Source: Streptomyces sp. NRRL WC-3549 (GTDB lineage: Bacteria; Actinomycetota; Actinomycetes; Streptomycetales; Streptomycetaceae). From it: a DNA stretch of 8,311 nt. A model generated the notes under the pieces. It made no database searches and had not been told where the DNA came from. It was given only the letters and a program-made list of their open reading frames with translations. Below are positions 6,599 to 8,311 of the stretch, in pieces; the stretch's first letter is position 1; each line of letters begins with the position of its first letter. The stretch spans positions 140,574 to 148,884 of the forward strand of contig NZ_KL585421.1 of the NCBI RefSeq assembly GCF_000721935.1, given 5' to 3'. Both the position numbers and the translations under genes were made by a program.

Positions 6599-7058
6599 GG
6601 AAGACCGGAAACCCGTGGCCGCGCCGCACCCCGCCCAGGATGTCACCGAGCACGTCGGATACCGCCTCAAACGCGCCCACGCCGCCCTGCGCGCCGCCAT
6701 GGACGGAGCGCTGCGCGAGCACGGCCTCACCGTTCCGCAGTACTCGTGCCTCGAACTCCTCGACCTGCGCCCGGGCCTGTCCAACGCCGAACTCGCACGC
6801 GGCGCGTTCGTCACCCGGCAGTCCATGAACGTCGTCCTGCGCGGTCTCCAGGACGCCGGGCTCATCGCCCGCCCCGCCACCGCCGACCATGGCCGGGCCC
6901 GTCCCGCCCGCCTCACGGCCGAGGGGCAGCGGCGCCTCGACGCGGCGCGGTCCGCCGTCTACGCCGTCGAGGCGCGCATGATCGACGCCGTACCACGACC
7001 GCGCCTGGCCGCCCTCCTCGTCGACCTCGAGCGCATGGCCGGGGCGCTCGGAGGCTGA
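6597..7058 (+). CDS. MarR-family transcriptional regulator
   Basis: A 153-residue winged helix-turn-helix repressor. An N-terminal dimerisation helix (GYRLKRAHAALRAAMDGAL) is followed by LTVPQYSCLELLDL, the HTH LSNAELARGAFVTRQSMNVVLRGLQDAGLI with recognition helix around residues 72-85, a wing around 92-107 (DHGRARPARLT) and C-terminal dimerisation helices. MarR dimers bind short palindromes and let go when a small phenolic, antibiotic or oxidant ligand binds. The likely targets are the two palindromes immediately upstream, hence the divergent VOC gene and itself. No Shine-Dalgarno sequence sits before ATG 6597; GGGGGAG at 6568-6574 is too far. A leaderless mRNA or a downstream GTG at 6615 are alternatives. 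The frame stays open upstream to 6444, but that would run through both operators and into the VOC gene. I cannot predict the ligand; one cysteine (in QYSCLEL) is near the DNA-binding domain. Confidence 0.92.
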   Translation: MEDRKPVAAPHPAQDVTEHVGYRLKRAHAALRAAMDGALREHGLTVPQYSCLELLDLRPGLSNAELARGAFVTRQSMNVVLRGLQDAGLIARPATADHGRARPARLTAEGQRRLDAARSAVYAVEARMIDAVPRPRLAALLVDLERMAGALGG

Positions 7059-7088
7059 TCCGGCCGGGGGAGCGGCCGGGGAACCGGC

Positions 7089-7137
7089 ACGGGCCCGCAG
7101 GCCGGGAGGTGGGACCGTCCCCGTCCTGCGGGCCCGT
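7089..7137. terminator. long inverted repeat, probable bidirectional terminator
   Basis: ACGGGCCCGCAGG (7089-7101) pairs perfectly over 13 bases with CCTGCGGGCCCGT (7125-7137). The 23-base loop holds a smaller hairpin, GGGA (7111-7114) with TCCC (7118-7121). It lies 30 bases after the marR stop and beyond the MMPL stop on the other strand, so it can serve both convergent genes. It has no U-tract, as is common for actinomycete terminators. Confidence 0.65.
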
Positions 7138-7150
7138 CAGGGCTCGCGCC

Positions 7151-7170
7151 CGCGCGGCTCTTGCCGCGCG
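7151..7170 (-). terminator. hairpin after the MMPL gene, probable terminator
   Basis: CGCGCGGC (7151-7158) pairs perfectly with GCCGCGCG (7163-7170) around a TCTT loop. On the minus strand it begins 8 bases after the MMPL stop codon. There is no U-tract. Together with the larger repeat at 7089-7137 it forms a double stop for the convergent transcripts. Confidence 0.6.
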
Positions 7171-7178
7171 AGTGGCTC

Positions 7179-8293
7179 TCAGGCCTTGACCAGATCCTCC
7201 GTGGCGCTCGGCACCGGGATCTCGCGGTGCAGCCGCTCGCCCTCGATGTCGAGGTCGGGCAGTGCGCGGTCGACCGGGCGCGGCAGCCACCAGGCCGCCC
7301 GTCCCAGCAGGTGCATGACCGCCGGTACGAGGGTCATCCGCACCACGAACGCGTCGACGAGCACGCCGACCGCCAGGGCGAACCCGATGGACTTGATGAT
7401 CGGGTCCTCCATGAGGACGAACCCGCCGAAGACGGCCGTCATGATCACCGCCGCGGCGGTGACCACCCGTGCGTTGTGGCCGACCCCGCTGACGACGGCC
7501 TCCCGGGCGTCGGAGCCGTGGACGAAGTCCTCGCGCATCCGGGAGACGAGGAAGACCTCGTAGTCCATGGCCAGCCCGAAGAGGATGCCGATCAGCAGGA
7601 TGGGAAGGAAGCTGACCAGCGGCCCGGGTGTGTCGAGGCCGACGAGGTCCGCGAGGTGGCCCTCCTGGAAGATGGCCACCGTGATACCGAACGTCGCCCC
7701 CACGGTCAGCAGGAAGCCGAGGGCCGCCTTGACCGGTACCAGCACCGAGCGGAAGACGAGCATCAGCAGCAGGACGGACAGCCCGACCACCAGCAGGAGG
7801 TAGACCGGCAGGGCGTCACCGAGCTTCTCGGAGACGTCGATGCCGACCGCGGTGGCACCCGTCAGCGCGATCGTGGCGCCGTCCACCCCCGCCACCCGCT
7901 CGCGGATGGTGTGGACGGTGTCCTCGGTGGCGGCCGCGGTGGGGCCCGTCTTCGGGATCACGGCCAGCAGGGCGGTGGTCCCCGCCTCGTTCAGCTGCGG
8001 CGGGGCGACCGCCAGCACCCCGTCGGTGCCGGTGATGAGCGCGGCGGCCTCCTTGGCGGCCAGGGCGGTCGCCTCCGCGGTCTCACCGGACACCACGGCG
8101 ACCAGGCGGCCGTTGAAGCCCTCCCCGAAGCCCTCCGTGGTCAGGTCGTAGGCCTCGCGGTTCGGGGACCCGACGGCCTCCGTACCCGCGTCGGGCAGCG
8201 CCAGCCGCATGTCCTGCACCGGCAGGGCCAGCGCTCCCAGGCCGACGACACCGAGGACGAGGACGGGGACGCGCAGCCGGGCCACGATCCGGC
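7179..8293 (-). CDS. MMPL-family (RND) transporter, C-terminal half, 5' truncated by contig end
   Basis: About 371 residues of what is normally a protein of about 700 or more with 12 membrane helices, which moves lipids, drugs or similar molecules using the proton gradient. Visible in order: a helix corresponding to TM7 (RVPVLVLGVVGLGALALPV), the second extracytoplasmic domain, then five helices (LPVYLLLVVGLSVLLLML; AALGFLLTVGATFGITVAIF; FLPILLIGILFGLAMDY; ARVVTAAAVIMTAVFGGFVL; FALAVGVLVDAFVVRMTLV) and a short cytoplasmic tail. The Asp-Tyr pair of the proton relay is in GLAMDYEVF (codons at 7565-7560). A GTG at 8285 is in frame, but it is a Val just before TM7, not the true start; the frame is open to the edge. 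The gene converges on marR, and its promoter is outside the window, so its control cannot be judged. Substrate unknown. Confidence 0.9.
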
Positions 8294-8311
8294 CTGTCTC
8301 TTATACACATC
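8294..8311. other. Tn5/Nextera mosaic-end adapter remnant (sequencing artefact)
   Basis: The final 18 bases, CTGTCTCTTATACACATC, are identical to the transposase mosaic end used in Nextera/tagmentation libraries. They are AT-rich against a very GC-rich background and interrupt the MMPL coding sequence. This is untrimmed adapter, not genome. Read on the minus strand it gives the peptide MCIRDR, an adapter-derived N-terminus, so no gene should be started here. Confidence 0.97.

Noticed and set aside
7061..7082. Short direct repeat of CGGCCGGGG after the marR stop
   Set aside because: Such GC runs arise by chance in this composition, and the copies are only nine bases with no conserved arrangement.
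7186..8151. Plus-strand open frames antisense to the MMPL gene
   Set aside because: They are Ser/Thr/Arg-rich shadow translations with no recognisable domain. The minus-strand frame has clear membrane helices and the Asp-Tyr motif.
8083..8310. Open frame on the minus strand starting MCIRDR at the contig edge
   Set aside because: Its start is inside the sequencing adapter, and the rest is a shadow of the MMPL gene in another frame.
1..8311. CRISPR array, tRNA, insertion sequence or phage attachment site
   Set aside because: No regularly spaced repeats, tRNA-like fold, transposase gene or terminal inverted repeats were seen. The only Tn5-like sequence is the library adapter.

Overview
The window is chromosomal DNA from a high-GC actinomycete, most likely Streptomyces or a close relative. 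The whole stretch is GC-rich with strong G/C bias at third codon positions. GTG starts occur, a TTA codon is absent from every coding region I call, and the gene families are typical of Streptomyces. It starts inside one gene and ends inside another. The last 18 bases match the Tn5/Nextera mosaic-end adapter rather than genome, so the right edge is a contig end.

Left half (1-6120, + strand): three peptidase genes from unrelated clans sit head to tail as an apparent operon. They are an M20 zinc metallopeptidase (5' end outside the window), an S9 prolyl-oligopeptidase-type serine peptidase 21 bases later, and an S66 LD-carboxypeptidase that overlaps the S9 stop codon by four bases (GTGA). None of the three has a visible export signal in the part seen, so together they look like an intracellular peptide-degrading set. 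After a 144-base gap with a candidate promoter and an inverted repeat comes a fourth hydrolase, a Sec-exported S15/CocE-type alpha/beta hydrolase with a C-terminal beta-sandwich domain.

Middle (6121-7058): a small VOC-fold protein (- strand) and a MarR-family regulator (+ strand) are divergently arranged. Between them lie two 18-bp palindromes of the form ATGTCA-N6-TGACAT, 45 bp apart. They match at 16 of 18 positions when one is reverse-complemented. A consensus-like promoter for the VOC gene (TTGACA-N17-TACCGT) is bracketed by them, and the second palindrome runs into the marR start codon. This is a compact, predicted autoregulated repression switch and the clearest regulatory signal in the window.

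Right end (7059-8311): a convergent intergenic region holds two strong hairpins that probably terminate transcription from both sides. It is followed by the C-terminal half of an MMPL/RND membrane transporter (- strand), cut off by the contig end. The longest gene-free gaps are 144, 120 and 85 bases. I see no tRNA, rRNA, CRISPR, insertion sequence or attachment site. The gene families are all known; the least ordinary features are the twin-operator switch, the peptidase cluster, and a VOC protein that appears to lack the usual metal ligands.
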